31,627 bases of DNA. Source: Bacteroidales bacterium UBA1189 (GTDB lineage: Bacteria; Bacteroidota; Bacteroidia; Bacteroidales; Bacteroidaceae). Positions within the stretch are counted from its first letter, which is position 1. Each line of letters begins with the position of its first letter. This document shows positions 30,957 through 31,627 of this stretch, piece by piece. The position numbers were made by a program, and so were the translations under genes. The notes below the pieces were generated by a model. It was not told where the DNA came from. It made no database searches and worked only from the letters and a program-made list of their open reading frames with translations. Where the stretch lies: positions 138,778 to 170,404 of the forward strand of contig DBYJ01000055.1 of NCBI GenBank assembly GCA_002309805.1. Direction: 5' to 3'.

Positions 30957-31627
30957 ATGAATATGACTAATTGTTTTCTCGGAAAGCTGGGTCGGTGGCT
31001 CGGTGCTCCGAAGCGTCAGGAGGCGATGCAGAACAGCCTCAGAGTGAGTGACAATAAGGGTAATGACGTCTCTACTGCCGTTTCGCCATTAGTGCGGGCA
31101 GAGTGGTACATCTACAGCCGCTACAAGGTACGCCTGAACGTGCTGACGAACCAGCCGGAGATGTGCCGCAGACGTATGGCGAAGCAGGACGGGATGCCAA
31201 TGCCCGAGAATGATTGGGCACCCGTCACACGGCAAGACCGTAACCAACTACTGATGGAGCTGGCGGAGCAAAACATCGGCGTGATGACGCTGGCTGCCCT
31301 CGATGCCGTCATCAACAATCGCTCCATAGAGAAGTTCCACCCTGTGCACGACTGGATAGCTTCGCTACCCGAATGGGACGGCACGTGCCGCGTAGAGGCG
31401 CTGATGACCCGCTTGACGGACAACGACTATGAGCGTCGTCTGCTCGTGCGGGCTTTCACCGCTATGGTGGTACAGATGGCGGGCATCCGTCAGAACGGCT
31501 ACGGCAACAGCCTCTGTCCCATCCTTATCAGCACGCGGCACGGATGGGGAAAGTCGCAGTTTATCAAGCGTCTGCTGCCCGAGACGCTACGCCCTTATTT
31601 CACCGACTCGTTCAACCCCGCCGAGGA
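30957..31627 (+). CDS. VapE/VirE-family P-loop protein (N-terminal part, runs off window)
   Basis: First 223 codons of a predicted virulence-associated-E-type protein, a superfamily-3-helicase-like ATPase often found in phage-like and chromosomal accessory cassettes. Visible features: a short variable N-terminus (MNMTNCFLGKLGRWLG), a helical part typical of the family (VRAEWYIYSRYKVRLNVLTNQPEM; ALDAVINNRSIEKFHPVHDWIASLPEWDGTCRVEALM), and the start of the ATPase with Walker A ISTRHGWGKSQFIKRLLP. The Walker B part is beyond the edge. A start at 30957 is chosen; ATG 30963 in the same frame is equally possible. It is divergent from the HU-like gene, a recurring arrangement in Bacteroidales. Its precise role is unknown. 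Confidence 0.85.
   Translation, partial: MNMTNCFLGKLGRWLGAPKRQEAMQNSLRVSDNKGNDVSTAVSPLVRAEWYIYSRYKVRLNVLTNQPEMCRRRMAKQDGMPMPENDWAPVTRQDRNQLLMELAEQNIGVMTLAALDAVINNRSIEKFHPVHDWIASLPEWDGTCRVEALMTRLTDNDYERRLLVRAFTAMVVQMAGIRQNGYGNSLCPILISTRHGWGKSQFIKRLLPETLRPYFTDSFNPAE

Noticed and set aside
21744..31627. Prophage or integrative element at the right end
   Set aside because: Only an HU-like gene and the start of a VapE-type gene are seen; no integrase, structural or mobilisation genes are in view.

Overview
The window reads as chromosomal DNA of a Bacteroidota member, most likely a Prevotella-like Bacteroidales. The grounds are TAnnTTTG-type -7 promoter boxes, many lipobox surface lipoproteins, a TonB-dependent receptor without SusD, meso-diaminopimelate dehydrogenase, an ECF sigma factor paired with a membrane-anchored barrel protein, and a divergent HU-like/VapE pair at the right end. 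Most genes are GC-rich; the restriction-modification block (about 24.8-28.4 kb) is clearly AT-rich and looks acquired.

Layout. (1) 1-689: 5' part of class II fructose-bisphosphate aldolase, running off the left edge. (2) 868-8768: a probable surface/extracellular locus with a two-module DUF6359-like lipoprotein, a secreted endonuclease/exonuclease/phosphatase-fold lipoprotein, a TonB-dependent receptor, a DUF5689-like lipoprotein and a multidomain lipoprotein carrying an OB-like and another DUF6359-like module. Together they suggest capture and processing of nucleic acid or a related phosphodiester polymer at the cell surface (inference). (3) 8889-9803: EamA-type exporter. (4) 10479-16336: a five-gene leftward operon with a membrane-tethered TPR/HTH regulator, two tandem lipoprotein serpins with different reactive loops, a lipoprotein that shares only the serpin leader, and a small outer-membrane barrel. 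(5) 16535-20898: NlpC/P60 hydrolase and a GH2 beta-galactosidase with a ricin-type lectin domain. (6) 21021-23685: ECF sigma factor, its probable anti-sigma/barrel partner and a lipoprotein. (7) 23879-24775: Ddh. (8) 24824-27822: Type II restriction-modification with a fused double methyltransferase, preceded by a candidate structured RNA. (9) 28437-29681: AAA/DUF4143 ATPase. (10) 29879-31627: HU-like DNA-binding protein and the start of a VapE-type protein.

The most unusual content lies between and inside genes. Two architectures of short repeats recur with locus-specific sequence but fixed period. The first is period-7 arrays, found at most gene junctions, often as two inverted arms, and in places inside reading frames: signal peptides, the C-termini of NlpC and the sigma factor, and 31 codons of the regulator. 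The second is period-22 arrays with a roughly 10-bp palindromic core at three places (1868-1955, 9933-10042, 30606-30693). A further palindromic repeat interrupts the beta-galactosidase gene in frame. A roughly 200-nt rod-like hairpin with a promoter and a U8 tract lies upstream of the restriction gene. No tRNA, rRNA, CRISPR array or intact insertion sequence was recognised.
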